Position numbers and translations under genes: made by a program
Notes under the pieces: model-generated
Seen by the model: only the letters and a program-made list of their open reading frames with translations
What the model was told of the DNA's origin: nothing
The model's database searches: none
Shown: positions 43,708 to 55,493 of the stretch, in pieces
Layout: every line of letters begins with the position of its first letter
How positions within the stretch are numbered: position 1 is the stretch's first letter
DNA from: Metellina segmentata
Taxonomy: Eukaryota > Arthropoda > Arachnida > Araneae > Tetragnathidae
DNA length: 64,000 nt
Reading direction: 5' to 3'
Assembly (NCBI GenBank): GCA_947359465.1
Contig: OX375872.1
Span: forward strand, 12,656,137 to 12,720,136

Positions 43708-43864
43708 ATATTTTACAAGATTTGTAAACAGTTCAGGGCATACGAGAATATCCACCCAATAGAGAAATTCGCAAAATAACAGTTGGATTGTATTATCCAT
43801 TTGCACTACCGGTGACAGCACTAAGAATTTTATTCAAACGAGTTCATACTGCACTATATAGCGA

Positions 43865-44190
43865 GGTACCGTGTAACTTTCATATCACAGAGAAGCAGGC
43901 GTATGTTAAATAGCATTTTGGCTGTAATATATCATCACAATTGCAGACTTACATCAATCACAATACAACTCGCATTCTAAATACAACGCGCAAGTCATCC
44001 GACACCTTCAAGATGCCGCTAACTTTCATATAGAAACAGACGTACGTTAAATAGCATTTTGACTGCAATATCAGCATGCCAGCTCTAGCATACAATTGCA
44101 GACTTCAACAATCACAATATAACTCGCGATCTAAATACAATGCGCAAGTCTTGTGGCCGCTTCAGATGCCGTATAACTTCAAGATGAGTC
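43865..44190. repeat. Tandem duplication, about 160-bp units
   Basis: TAACTTTCATATxxxAGA, GTTAAATAGCATTTTGxCTG, CAATTGCAGACTT and TAAATACAACGCGCAAGTC occur twice, with a third partial start near 44165. Confidence 0.8.
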
Positions 44191-44569
44191 AAGTTCTAGT
44201 AGAGATTTCATCGATCGACTGAGGGATTCAACAGTAACACTACATTCTAACAGTAAACCAACTATCATATAGAATTATTCTCTCCAACAGTGACAAACAT
44301 AACAAGTCCTAGGACACACCTCCTCAGGTCTAGACGAAATTCAATTTCACCCATAGCTTTTCTGGTTACAAGTAGATTTCGTATGGCTACAAAATTCAAC
44401 AGTCGTATGCACTGTTAATGGTGATCTCAAAGTTGGAACCGATAATTCATTCTCTGTGCATTTCGTTTGCGAGGAACACGAAACGAGTACTTAATAAATT
44501 TGCACACCTCCGAGAAATCATAATAGTGCACCTCTGACAAAAAGGCAGTAAATTTTTCGATCAGTTGAT
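44191..44569. other. Unique sequence
   Basis: No supported feature. Confidence 0.45.
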
Positions 44570-44720
44570 TTTTGGTAGGTTGTTATTTAAATTAACGTCG
44601 TACTGTAGCGAAACAACGGACTAGTGGTGACGGTCCATGATCAGCTCCCGAAGGGAAAGATCCGAGGACAATACCACGTCATTTTGAACCACGGCCAAAT
44701 GACGAGGTCACACATGAGCT
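44570..44720 (-). mobile_element. SINE-A, 5'-truncated copy
   Basis: GGTAGGTTGTTATTTAAATT, AACGTCGTACTGTAGCG, then ATTTTGAACCACGGCCAAAT and CACATGAGCTC. Confidence 0.8.
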
Positions 44721-44989
44721 CAGTCGATTTTTGAATATGAGATTGTTAAGAGAAGGGCTGCCAGCAAAGCATGAATGGCGATCGCCACGGATAGTATTTC
44801 CCCTGCCAACTCGTTATCAAAGCTAACGCTTTCGGCAACAGATGTAAACCAATCCATAATTTTAAATACAAAACTCAGCAGAAACACATAAACACTCTTA
44901 AATCGAGGCTCTATAAATGGAAAATCAAATTGAATGTTGAGAAAACCCGCTGCTATAATTTTTAGTTACCGTAGAGAAAGAACCCTGGA

Positions 44990-45250
44990 CCCGGAATTTT
45001 GAACCACGGATAGATGATGAAAAGATCCGAGTATAACACCACGTCATTTTGAACCACGGTCAGATGACGAGGACACCTGAGCTCGTACCCACTCTTCCAC
45101 ACCACACCAACAGGAGGACATTCGACCCCACAAGGATTTAGCCCCTTGTGCACGGCGGTCTTTGGTTGGGTCCGTTCGCGTTATTTTTTGAACAGAGCTC
45201 AATAGCCCGTCAGGTTGCTCCAGTGGGACGTTAATTAAAATACCTACCAT
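44990..45250. mobile_element. Inverted SINE-A composite
   Basis: The left part (to about 45180) is SINE-A in minus orientation (ATTTTGAACCACGGTCAGAT, CACCTGAGCTC), including a tandem repetition of the ATTTTGAACCACGG block at 44997 and 45047. The right part (about 45190-45250: AATAGCCCGTCAGGTTGCTC to ATACCTACC) is the same 3' end in plus orientation. Confidence 0.65.
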
Positions 45251-45354
45251 CCAAGTATACGTTAGGTGGAAATCGAGAACGTTAAGTAGAGATTTGAAAA
45301 CAAGCCAATCGTTTACGACAGACAGCGATGCTTCAAATTTTAAAAATCAATAAG

Positions 45355-45395
45355 AGGAATTACGGGTACAATGGCGCATATTTGGTCATGCCAAA
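45355..45395 (-). mobile_element. SINE-B tail fragment
   Basis: GGGTACAATGGCGCATATTTGG then TCATGCC; diverged and short. Confidence 0.4.
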
Positions 45396-45545
45396 TAAAG
45401 TAATACAATACTTTATTAAGTGACAATGAACTCAAAAAATTCAGATTTTCTACACATTTGGATTCGGGCCTGCCATTGCAATGATCAGTTACCTAAATTA
45501 GTCGGTTAAAGTGTTATATCATTACAACGGATTTAACAAATTCAA

Positions 45546-46222
45546 CCTCTTAAGGGGGTATAGTGCCATTCATTCAAATGAGGGAAAACACCAAGTATCG
45601 AAAAGCTGCATCTTCTATAGTTTGCTGTGTGTCACAATGAAACTTTAAACAGGATTTCTGATATGCAGTATACTACACAAAGCAGAAAATTAGGTTAATA
45701 TTTCAAAATTGATTTTTTTTATTCGAAGTTGTATGAATTCAACTAGTGCGAAACTATGAGTCAATCCATGCATTTTCCACTAAAATAGTGACTGAAATGA
45801 GTAACAGAGTACTAGTATTTTAAAATTAAAATTAAAAAATGTAACTCAAGAAATTTTTTTTTAAATAATCAATTAATACTTAACTTAATTGATTATCAGC
45901 AAAATGTTTCTTGTATGATATTCAAATTTTTGAACTAAGCTCCTGCTCTTGTGCAAAAATTTGCTTTATTTTGAAGATTTGTTGATAATTCAACTCCATT
46001 CCTCAAATTCCATGTGTAAGTTTTAATAGTTCAAGAGATATACGAGTACCAGAGTTGAAATTTCTCATTTTCTGTGGAAAATGCAATTAAAATTAAGCTG
46101 AACGGGGTAAGAACAATAATAGAGGTGTCAGAAAAATCTATAATAGGGAACGCTCTAATACGAACATCATCAAAATTGAAAATCAGAATTTCTTAAGTTT
46201 TAAAGGTACTGTTCCCCCAAAA
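45546..46222. mobile_element. Candidate DNA element with GGGGG-containing ends
   Basis: TTAAGGGGGTATAGTGCC at 45546 and the inverse of GGTACTGTTCCCCCAAAA near 46206-46223 share GGGGGxAxAGTxCC. Only about ten of fourteen bases match, and no target duplication is visible. The interior is AT-rich without a coding frame. Weak call. Confidence 0.25.
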
Positions 46223-46284
46223 TGCGCGCACAGATAGAATCCACATAAGTGGTTCACGTTCAATCTGTCTTGGCTTCGAATAGT

Positions 46285-46470
46285 CTGTTGTTGTGGTGTG
46301 GAAGTTTGGAGAGTGGGGTGCCAGCTCATGCGCGACCCAATCATCTGACTGTGATTCAACAATTACGTGGTGTTGTCTCCGGATCTATCCTATTAGGTAT
46401 GATCTCGAACTGTCGTCAATAGCCCGTTGTGTTGCTCCAGTGCGACGTTAATTAACTACCTACCTACATG
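46285..46470 (+). mobile_element. SINE-A, 5'-truncated copy
   Basis: TGTGGAAGTTTGGAGAGTGG, AACAATTACGTGGTGTTGTC, AGCCCGTTGTGTTGCTCCAG, then a CTACCTACCTAC tail. The tail differs from the TTACCA tail of the 40-42 kb copies, so at least two subfamilies are present. Confidence 0.85.
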
Positions 46471-47498
46471 AATCCGCATAAATACAACTTCATAATTCAA
46501 GCGATTCAAAAACGAAGTTTCAAAACGAATCCAGTTTGAATGAAGCGACAAAATGCACAATTCCTTGCTTTGAAATTACCACACAAAAAGAAATAAATAT
46601 CTCGTACAATGCCATAATGAAGGTAACAATAACATGTGCAACTGAATATTGTTTGAGCAAATACTTTTTATCCATCGCTCACTTGCACGTTTAATTCTAT
46701 TGTTTTCGAAATAAAAAGTGCGTCATTTTGGTCCAGTCTCTAAAAATATTGAAAATTAATAGAAGTGGAGATCTGTTTGTAAATAGGAAAATTTGACGTT
46801 TCAACTGAAAAACAGAGCCGTTTGGTGACTATATATCCTTGTAGACAAATGTAGAGGGTACGAAAAATATGAATAGGAAGTACACTTGCATAAGCGAGCA
46901 TATTCTCATTGAAATTCCACTTATAGAAATTTAATTATTGTTCTGGATCCATAAAACACCTAGACTTAACCGACTAGACACATTGTTACAAGATTAAACA
47001 AATATAACGCCAATTTCAAAATTGCTTGCACAATCGGTACATCTTTCACTTCCTTAAAAGTTACAATGTCAATCGATAGTTTAAAAACTAGCAGGTGATG
47101 GGAGAACACAAAAACACAACCTTGATGCCTACTTTTTTTGCAACATTGAATCAGTTTTCGTAACAAATTTAGAGTATGCAAACTATTCGGTCCGTTGACT
47201 ACATCATCTGACTATTATTCATCGTGAATGGGATAGCAAAAGTAAACAAGGAAGGTCTGATACGTTTTTCTTTTTACAAATTTTAGCATATTTAGTCTCT
47301 GTACAGTCAAAGGTGAAAAGAAAACTCATTATTTAATATGCTAACGAATATGTTTCGAGACACTAACAAAAATGAATTTTGGAACATGGAGTTTGGGTTT
47401 ATGCATATTTAACTTCACAGTATTTAATTCATTTTATTTAGTAATTGTTTTATTGATTGCACACTTTAAAATTTTATACTACTGCTTTCTGACAGTTG
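46471..47498. other. Unique sequence
   Basis: No supported feature. Confidence 0.45.
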
Positions 47499-48086
47499 CA
47501 GGGCTCCCACTCAATTTCAGAAATAAAATTCCCTGACCTTTCCAGGTTTCCAGACAAATTTTTTCAAAATTTCAGGTCATACTTAAGCAATTCACAACAT
47601 ATTTAAGGTGGAAAAAAAAACAAGAAATAATTTAGCATTCAAATTGCCAATAATAAAAACCAATTTAAGAACTATGCACAGTAAAAATTTAAACAGAAAA
47701 TTAATTAATACAGAAATTTTGCACTAAAATAACTTATTCAAATAATCCAATGTATTTTACTTAAATCAATTTGTGATTTAATGTATCAAGCATGAAATTC
47801 TTCAATTTAAGCCAGAGGATAAAACAAAATTCTTTACCAGTTAAGTATTAGCTGGTTCTTTGAAAATCGGTTGAAAATTTTATTTATAAAATAAAGTGAT
47901 ACACGAAACTGTATACGAAACTTATAAGCTACTTTTCTCCAAAGCGTCTGAAGCCACGATCAATCATTTTCCAGGTCATTGAGACGATTTTCCAGGTATT
48001 AGACGGAAATGCCTAATTTTCCCTGATTTTTTAGACAAAAGTAAATTTTCTGACAATTCCAGGTTTTTCCTGCCGTGGGAACCCAG
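47499..48086. mobile_element. hAT-like MITE with CCCTGACCTTTCCAGG subtermini
   Basis: Left CAGGGCTCCCAC and right (inverse) CTGGGTTCCCACG are imperfect inverted repeats. Both subterminal zones carry TTCCCTGA and TTTCCAGGT words, repeated several times (47527-47577 and 47970-48070), as in arthropod hAT elements I recall. No 8-bp duplication could be matched, so the exact limits are uncertain. Confidence 0.65.
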
Positions 48087-48133
48087 CAGTTACGTTTCCA
48101 ATAAATTAATAAAGTATCCAATAATCTTGTAAA

Positions 48134-48372
48134 TTAAATCTCCAAGTGGTTTTAAAGAGATATCTCGTCCAACAAGATCTGATGTTCTGTTAATGATTAT
48201 TCTCTGTTAATGATTCTGTTATTATAGTTAAAACTGCCCTATTACTCCAAAGGATTGAAGATCCAAGTCTCCCTAGCCCAGAACTGCCAAAAACTTGGAA
48301 CAGGTTTTTGCAGCAAATGCTGGTCATTACAGGATAATTTTTGACCTGAAGATAAACCACCAGGATGGTTAA
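48134..48372 (-). mobile_element. TTAA palindrome MITE, copy 9, with unrelated interior
   Basis: TTAA and TCTCCAAGTGGTTTTAAAGA at the left; AAACCACCAGGATGGTTAA at the right. Only the leftmost unit (AGAGATATCTCGTCCAACAA) is family-like; the middle, about 48190-48350, is unrelated and may be a capture or an insertion. Confidence 0.65.
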
Positions 48373-49283
48373 TGTGAGAGCAAGGAGAAAGGGAATGATT
48401 GACAGGTTTCACTTCTCGTCATTCGACTGATCCGAATACGCAGAGCAAATTTGGATAGACGTACTAGTGTGAAATAGCAGTTACCCAAATGTCACGCCGA
48501 CACCAATCGAATAGTCAAATATCTTCAAGAGTAGTTCTTCATGCATACATGTCATACTTGCATGGACCTCGAACTTAAATATTAAAAAGTTGATTTATCA
48601 ACACATAGTGTACCATATCATAATTGCGAATAGTGGACGCAAAGACCTATTCCCACTTGTGCGTCTATTCGAATCTGCCCTCCGTATCGAACCAAAGAGA
48701 AAGGGAAGGATTGACCGATTCAATCACTCCTGTTGTTGTTTATTGGTTCGACGGAATAGAATATCAAAGAGAATTCAGTCAATAAGCTTTGAAGACGTCC
48801 GAGATGCAAAGACGTTAAGAGTCAGAAGAGGGGGGAAATTATGAAAGAAAGGACAAAGCAGGATATTGTTAGAGGTACAAATCAACAAACTTATGGTTTT
48901 AGTCAGAGGCGTTTGCAGGGAAGTTCTATTAGTACATTAAGCCTGGGATATCCATACTCTCCAACATTGATAACACAGTCATTAGTAGCACTTCTAACCG
49001 ACAAATTACATACGACATAGTATCAATACATTATTGATTAATTATTAAAATTAGTAAAAAGTTACTAAATAATAAAACAATTAATTACTAATTAATTAAT
49101 TAATAATTCAAACTAATACATAAAATTATCGAATAATTAATTTAAACATATATATGTTTTAACAATATTCAAAATTATTTAAGAAAACTATTGACTAAAT
49201 ATATATGTGAATTAATCTTATTTTAAAAGTCACACAAGACAATTTTGTTAATCAAACTAATTACCTATTTATTAACATCTCTT
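48373..49283. other. Unique sequence, AT-rich to the right
   Basis: An 84-codon frame at 48590-48844 has no recognised family. 49040-49260 is nearly pure A/T with TTAATTAATTAA words. Confidence 0.4.
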
Positions 49284-49891
49284 CTACAATTTTTTTCGCA
49301 TTGAATAGCAAGCACTTTTTGCTTTTGTTAAGTTATTGCTTAGTTTGTCATCGTAACAAACTTCCATATTCATTTTTGTTTTGAGGAGTGACTCCAGTGT
49401 TTTAGTGTTCATTCTGGAACGAGATTCGGTTTGGTTTTTTTGAACAATGCTGAAAATTCTCTCACTGCTTGCAATGCTGTGAGAAACTGATAGAACTGTC
49501 AACGTTATTTTAGGCATGCCATATATTTTGAATTGCCATTGCTATGCTTGATTTGGGAAATTTTATACCAAGGTACATCAGCTCTATCAGATTCCAAAAT
49601 TTCAGATGACAGACTATCAACTTGATAGTAGGCAACTTCTAATTCCAGCTGATCGCTATCAAAGCAACAGTTAAACAGAGAAGTGTAATATCTATTTGAT
49701 TGAAAATTAGCAGTCTCCCTTTTAAAAATGTTTGCCACCGAAGCATGTTTAAAAAATCCATCTTGCAGAAGAAACATTTTAATGATATATTTACACGCAG
49801 TCACAAAAAATTTCCTTACAGAAAAATAGAACTCTTTTTTTTCCTCTAATGACAGGTTGGAATCATGTAAAAGAGCCTTAGCAGATGATCC
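49284..49891 (-). pseudogene. hAT transposase C-terminal half with a frameshift
   Basis: Reading leftward from 49891: HDSNLSLEEKKEFYFSVRKF, FVTACKYIIKMFLLQDGFFK, HASVANIFKRETANF, then an acidic linker and VPWYKISQI. A one-base shift near 49510 leads to the dimerisation block, SVSHSIASSERIFSIVQKNQ, RSRMNTKTLESLLKTKMNM and a lysine-rich end at 49284. SxASxERIFS followed by R-S-x-M-x-x-x-T-L-E-x-L-L is the standard hAT C-terminal signature. A TAG sits directly before 49891, possibly as an AG splice acceptor. The N-terminal zinc finger and first catalytic part are not visible. The copy is decayed. Confidence 0.85.
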
Positions 49892-50479
49892 TATAACAAG
49901 AGATTAATCAGATTTCTGATTTTTACTTTTTTTGAAACTAATGTTTAACAGGGCATCATATATAGTTATGGCAGTAGTTGTTACAAACCGAACAAGAAGT
50001 TCACTGTGCAAGTTTTTTAGTCATCATGCAAAGTATGAACACTTTCCGTTCTAGCCATAGTCCAAGCGGAAGCATCCTTCGAAGACGTCATTTCCGCAAT
50101 GCAATCGTCTACGTCATTCCGGGGGGGGGGGAAATGAAGAAAGAATGCTTTTTCGTAGAAGGTGGGGAAGGGAAAGCGGGATTGGGGAAGAGTATTTTCG
50201 GCGTATTTTGTACGAGATCCGTAGTTTTTCACTATGCATCCGTAGCTCCGTATTTTTCACCTAATTTCCGTAGCAACTACGGAAATTCCGTAACAGTTGG
50301 AGAGTCTGTATGATAACAATCGAGAAATGGAGAAACGGAAAAGGAGTGTATCAACGAAAAATGTTCCGAGACAAACAATGTCCCCACCACAAAAGTGCTC
50401 CGACAGCATTGGTCACAGAACCCCCATTATGTTATCCACTATCCCATTATGTGACCAGACTGTAACACCCATTCATATT
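49892..50479. other. Unique sequence
   Basis: A G10 run lies at about 50121. TTTCCGTAG / CTACGGAAAT form a short hairpin near 50266-50285. No gene. Confidence 0.4.
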
Positions 50480-52330
50480 CTCCGCATTTTGTCAGTTATT
50501 CTAACATTTGAACGGGAACAAAAACCCAGTATTGGGGACACCTTTTCATCAATATATTGTCTATGAAGACCGAAAAAGTAACCACGCTGAGCATATTTCT
50601 CCAGATTAAACACTCGCACCCAAACCGCCTCACGCAAACCTCCGAAATCTATTAATAAAATAAACCACGCGTCAATACCAATCAAATAGTTACGAAGTAT
50701 CTTGAAGAGAAAATGTACACATTTCCTCCAAGCAACGTAATTTCGGAAATGACTCCAAGAAACGGATGTTTTTTGCGGCCTGCTTTTTCTTGCTGCAAAA
50801 ATGCCAATTGACGAGCAGGTCAAGCGGCGTTAGATGCCTCCAGAAACCACTTGCTAATGACATGTATTAACCCTCAGAGTGGTTTCAGCAAGATATCTCG
50901 TCTATCAAGATGTGACACATTTTTCGAATGACGAGATACTTCATCGCGATATTGCCGATATCTTTCGAGACGAGATCAAGATCTGTCAGTTTTCTACTAG
51001 TGACGAGATGTCTCGTCCATCAATATCTGTCAGTTTTCTACTATTGACGAGATATCTTGTCCATCAAGATGTGGTCAGTTTTTGCTAATGATACGATACT
51101 CGTCAAGACAACCACCAGAGGGTTGTATGAAACTGATTAGATTCTGACTATTTGGTCTGTGGAGAGATATTCACGTCATTAAGTATTTTTCTTTAATAAA
51201 CGTTCAGCGAATTAAATACAAATTCTGGCTATCAATGGATTCTGTAAATTATTCTAACAGGAGTTGTAATACAGTTTCAAAGCAGAAAACAAATTGGGGA
51301 CACTTTTTCATCAACATATAATCTATGAAGACAATAATAGCAGGCACACTGAGCATATTTGACTCACCCAAAACACCTTGCGCAAAGGTCCGAAATCTAT
51401 TCATAAAAAGACGCGTCGACACTAAATATGTTAAGTATCTTGAAGAGAAGCCATTCTCTCGATCTTACTTTTAAAAATCGCTCAAAGAAACGGATCTGTT
51501 TTGGGGCCTTTTTCTCGTTGCAAGAGGCCCAGCTATCCACTTGACGAGCAAGCCAAGTGGCGTTCGATAAAGGCTCGCTAATGCCGGACACAAGAGGGAA
51601 CACTGGCAATTGTATAAAACTGATTATATTCCGACTATTTGGTCATGAAGCGATATTCACGTCATGAAAAAATTTTGTCTTTAATAAGCATACAGCGAAT
51701 TAAAAACTAATTTAGACTACCCTTATGCATTCTATCATTTAGTTAAAATTTTTAACAGCAGTTTTAATTCCATTTCAAAGTGAAAACTACATTGGTCATC
51801 AATAGAACTGTGCTCAGATGGCAAAATGCTAGAAATCACTTGTCCTAAAAAATTGACTAAATCCCATTTGGGAGTCTTTTGCTAATGTTTAGAAGGTGGC
51901 AAAATGTCTTTTTCTTTCAGTTTATGAGAAAACAAAGGTGGGAAAATTGTAATAAATCAAACACAACAGAACCACATGTTGAATCTTAAAATTGCTGTCA
52001 CGAAAAATAAAAAAAAAGTGACTTATGACATTGTGCCATCTGAGCACAGATATAATCTATGAAGACACACCCAAAATGCCATGCGCAAACGTCCGGAGTC
52101 TATTCCTAAACGACGCGTCGATACCAAATAGTTAAGCATCTTGAAGAGAAGCCATTCTCGATCCTACTTTCAAAAATCGCTCAAAGAAACGGATCTGTTT
52201 TGCGGCCTGCTTTTTCTCGCTGGAAGAGGCCATCCACTTGGCGAGCAAGCCAAGCGGCGTTCGATGCCTCCGAAAAATGCTCGCTAATGCCGGACACTAG
52301 AGGAAACACGCCGAGGTATTAAGCTGATTA
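50480..52330. repeat. Three long direct repeats, about 750-790 bp apart
   Basis: TTGGGGACACxTTTTCATCA to ATCTATGAAGAC, GTCCGAAATCTATTCxTAAA, CTTGAAGAGAAGCCATTCTC, AAGAAACGGATCTGTTTTGC and CGAGCAAGCCAAGCGGCGTT occur in order near 50535-50850, 51295-51600 and 52045-52300. The antisense reading of all three carries a similar short peptide (ASNAAWLARQV or variants, then EKAGRK). Copy 1 is interrupted after its end by a TTAA palindrome MITE. Confidence 0.85.
50867..51126 (-). mobile_element. TTAA palindrome MITE, copy 10 (longest array)
   Basis: TTAACCCTCAGAGTGGTTTC at the left and CAACCACCAGAGGGTTGT at the right. Six palindrome-derived blocks are visible, including GACGAGATGTCTCGTC and GACGAGATATCTTGTC, separated by CATCAAxATCTGTCAGTTTT-type spacers at about 43-bp steps. 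Confidence 0.85.
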
Positions 52331-52779
52331 GTAGGCATAAAAAAGCAACATGCAAATGTGCTCCAGCGGCGATGTCATGTAATTGAAGCACGAGGTGGAG
52401 GGGGGATGAAGAGCAAGGCGCAACAAAAGCCGGGCGAGTTAAAAGAGCGAGAAATTAGATACCCGAATTTGAAGAAAATTTAATAGGATAAAGAAAGAGA
52501 TTATAAACCCGTTGATTAATAGATATGAGCAAAAACTATATTCGCAATGAGGGGCTCCTCTAACGAATTCGGGGGGATGGAAGATTTCCGAGACGAGGCA
52601 TCTAAGTAACTGAGATAAATTGAAAGATCAAGCGTTTCTTTAAACTTCAAGAGAGCGGGTGTTATTTCGATGCAAAATTGAGACGCCAAAACTATTCGCT
52701 TAATGATTAAATAAAAGTCACAGCTTAAGATTGTTACCAAGAGACGGTGGGACTGAGATGTGTGAAAAAACGGGGTATC

Positions 52780-53960
52780 TTTTCTAATCAAGAGAGAATG
52801 GTTTGGTTCAGGAAATAAATTCCAATCCGCTTTTGCGAAAAGGCCAGATTTACGCGTTACGAAATGGCTCCAGTTTTTTACCATTTAAAAATAATACCAT
52901 GCGTGTAGAGGGTATTTATAAACTCTTTTTATACGCACAGCAACTGATGATTAAATACCTGTCTTTTATGCATGAAAACTCCAAGCAAAATTCAAAAGTT
53001 AGTAAAACGGATGATACACAAGAATACTTCGAAGAGGTTGATATTTGGTTTCGATTATCGCTTTAATCATTTTTGCTACATGGAACTTAAAATAGAGTAT
53101 ATTTTCTAAAGAATGTTTTGTTGGACAAGCGAAAGTGAAAATAGTATATTTTCTAATCAAGAATGTCTTAGTTCTACATGCTGAAGTGAAAAATAGAATA
53201 ACTTTTCTAATCAAAAGAATGGTTTTATTCAAAATGCAAGAAATAAATTCCAATTTGCTTTTGCGAAAAGGCCAGATTTACGCTTACGAAATGGCTCCAG
53301 TTCTTTACCATTTAAAAAAAAACATGCGTGTAGAGGGTATTTAGAACCTTTTTTTATGCATTAGAATAGAGCAACTGATGATTAAACGTGTCTTATATGC
53401 ATGAAAACTCAAAACAAAATTCAAAACCTTAGTAAAAAGGGTAAAGGAAGGTGGTTGGTTGATATTCAAGGTGGTTGATATTTGAGTCATTTTTGCTAAA
53501 TGGATTGTATAAAGTGTGTTATTCAGTCATTTTTGCTAAATGGATTATAGGGAGTATATTTTCTAATCAAGAATGGTTTTGCGTAATATGCGGAAGTGAA
53601 ACATAGATTACTTTTCTTATCTCGAATAGTTTCGTTCAACATGGGGAAGTGAAAAATAAAGTAACTTTTCTAGTCAAGAATGGTTTTATTCAACATGTGG
53701 AATGAAAAATCGAGAAACTTTTTTTCCCAAGAATGATTTTGTACAACATGCGGAAGTGATAAATAGAGTAACTTTGCATCAAGAATGGTTTTGTTCAACA
53801 CGTGGAAGTAAAAAACAGAGTAACTTTTCTAATCAATAACGGTTTTGTTCAAAATGCAGGAAATAAATTCCAACTTGCTTTTACAAAAAAGCCAGATTTA
53901 CGGGTTACGAATAGCTCCATTTTTTTTTATCATTTAAAACAAGACTATAAGGAAGTATTT
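52780..53960. repeat. Composite array: 580-620 bp units containing a 58-bp minisatellite
   Basis: GAAATAAATTCCAATxxGCT, AAAGGCCAGATTTACGCGTT, GAAATGGCTCCAGTT and CATGCGTGTAGAGGGTATTT recur at about 52815, 53238 and 53858. Between them TTTTCTAATCAAGAATGGTT, TTGTTCAACATGCGGAAGTG and AAAAATAGAGTAAC repeat every 55-60 bases (53100-53860). Confidence 0.9.
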
Positions 53961-54124
53961 ATAATCTCCGTTTAGACATTTGACTGTGCCAAGTTATGGA
54001 AAATCAGTATTATTGGATGCCTGTCTTCGTGGCATAAAAAATTCTTAGCACCAGATACTAAAGGTTACCTATTTTGCAAAATGACGCGGACCTGACAGAA
54101 GTTAGATGATAGCTAAAACTTCTG
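53961..54124. other. Short unique spacer
   Basis: Nothing recognised. Confidence 0.4.
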
Positions 54125-54671
54125 TTTGGTTGGTTTTATGGCGCGAGGTTCAAAATAGGACATGCTGCGCCAAACTTAAGACCAGATAAAAACTGAATGA
54201 AGATAAAATGTCTACAAACGTGTTGGTATTTCATTAAATATTACATAACAATTTGAAAACAATGAGCAAATGAGAGGCCTTGGTCAATAAATTAAAAACA
54301 GTCAAAATGAGATTAAAATCTGTCAATCAACATATGAATAGGTAAATGGTTGAATGATTTTTATGTAGATATTGATTTAAAAGAGAGTAAAAGTTTAAGA
54401 GATTACAAATATAATGAGGAAGTATGAGTGGGGATGAAAACAGATGCAATTTAAAAATGTAATGCAAAAGTGTAAAAGATTTGAATCTGAGTTTTCTCCG
54501 ATGAAATCCCTTTAAGTTAACAGTGCAAATAACGGCAATGATGGTTAAAATTGGACAACCGATCAAAATATGATGGTCGGAAAAGGGACCACACTCGAGT
54601 TGCACATCATTGACACTCTCCTCGTACAGAAGATATCTCGTGAAAATAAAAAGTATGCAAATATCTTCCAT
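54125..54671 (-). mobile_element. 3' end of a LINE, second copy
   Basis: Same layout as 22893-23345, read on the minus strand: decayed ORF2 end, AT-rich 3' UTR (54200-54400) and the tail GGTTTTATGGCGCGAGGTTC (inverse) with TGCTGCGCCAAAC. Confidence 0.7.
54405..54671 (-). pseudogene. LINE ORF2 C-terminal fragment, frameshifted
   Basis: From about 54620 leftward: SVNDVQLECGPFSDHHILIG then CPIL. H-x-L-I-G-C-P is the usual C-terminal H-x4-C block of non-LTR ORF2 proteins, with a preceding cysteine in VQLEC. After a frameshift near 54510 the reading resumes as DFIGENSDSNLLHF, which aligns with DWIGENPHSNLFVF of the copy at 23158-23337. No reverse transcriptase region is present. Confidence 0.65.
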
Positions 54672-54696
54672 TTCAATTATTAAAAACTGAATATGT

Positions 54697-54822
54697 TTAC
54701 CTCGCTAAGTGGTTTCAACTAGACCTCGTCCCTGAAGATTTGCGAGATATCTCGTTGATCAGGACGTGGCCAGCTTTGCCGATGACGAGATACCTCGTCT
54801 AAACAACCAGGAGAAGCGTTCA
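54697..54822 (-). mobile_element. TTAA palindrome MITE, copy 11 (short)
   Basis: CTCGCTAAGTGGTTTCAACT at the left, CTAAACAACCAGGAGAAGCG at the right. Inner GCGAGATATCTCGTTG and GACGAGATACCTCGTC. Terminal TTAA is eroded on both sides. Confidence 0.7.
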
Positions 54823-55493
54823 ACGAATCAGGAAACGCGTTACAACTGCAGCGAAATGCGAGAAAACGAAAATGTTATCATTTTTCGGATACTATAAGCA
54901 AAGACAAACGCAGGGAAATAGTTACAAACGAAAAAGGGCAGAACTTTAAAGCTAAGATTCAACTGAACTAAACAAAGTGTAGGAGATAAAAGATTCCTTT
55001 TTTGGAAATTTTTCAATCAGCAGCTTTTTCGAATCCTTGCCAATTCACACGTGACTTTTCTATTAATGCACCGCTATTAAAATATACATTCCTCCGTGCT
55101 TCCTAAATTCCGGTCTACACTGGGCCCAAATCCAGTTCTACGACCATACTTTATGGTAATGCAAACAGCAAATGCTATAATAATAGATACTTCAATAAGA
55201 ATCCAGTCAGTTGTATCTTGGCAGTCCCTTAATCTATGGTGTGAGTACGAGGGATTAACAGGAGTTAAGCATAGAAAAGCCATTAATCTTTGGTTGTGAA
55301 GTTTATCTAGGATTTGCAAAGACAGTTTCCTAGAACGGTCCTATTGTTGGAATAGGAATTGATTCTACGAATCGAACACACAAAAGGGTGGACTTCGAGA
55401 TCAAAATAACGAAATTAAAACATGGTTTTTCTTCAGTTTGATTTTAAAAAAGAATCAGCTTAAAAAAATATTCAATTCAGAGACAGATTTTTT
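54823..55493. other. Unique sequence
   Basis: Opposed 67- and 80-codon frames near 55077-55319 share the same bases; neither matches a known family. Confidence 0.4.

Noticed and set aside
49978..50313. 111-codon frame
   Set aside because: Crosses a G-run and has no recognisable motif; opposite-strand frame of similar quality.
50867..51126. CRISPR-like array of palindromic repeats
   Set aside because: Spacers are near-identical rather than unique, units are few and diverged, and the setting is eukaryotic.
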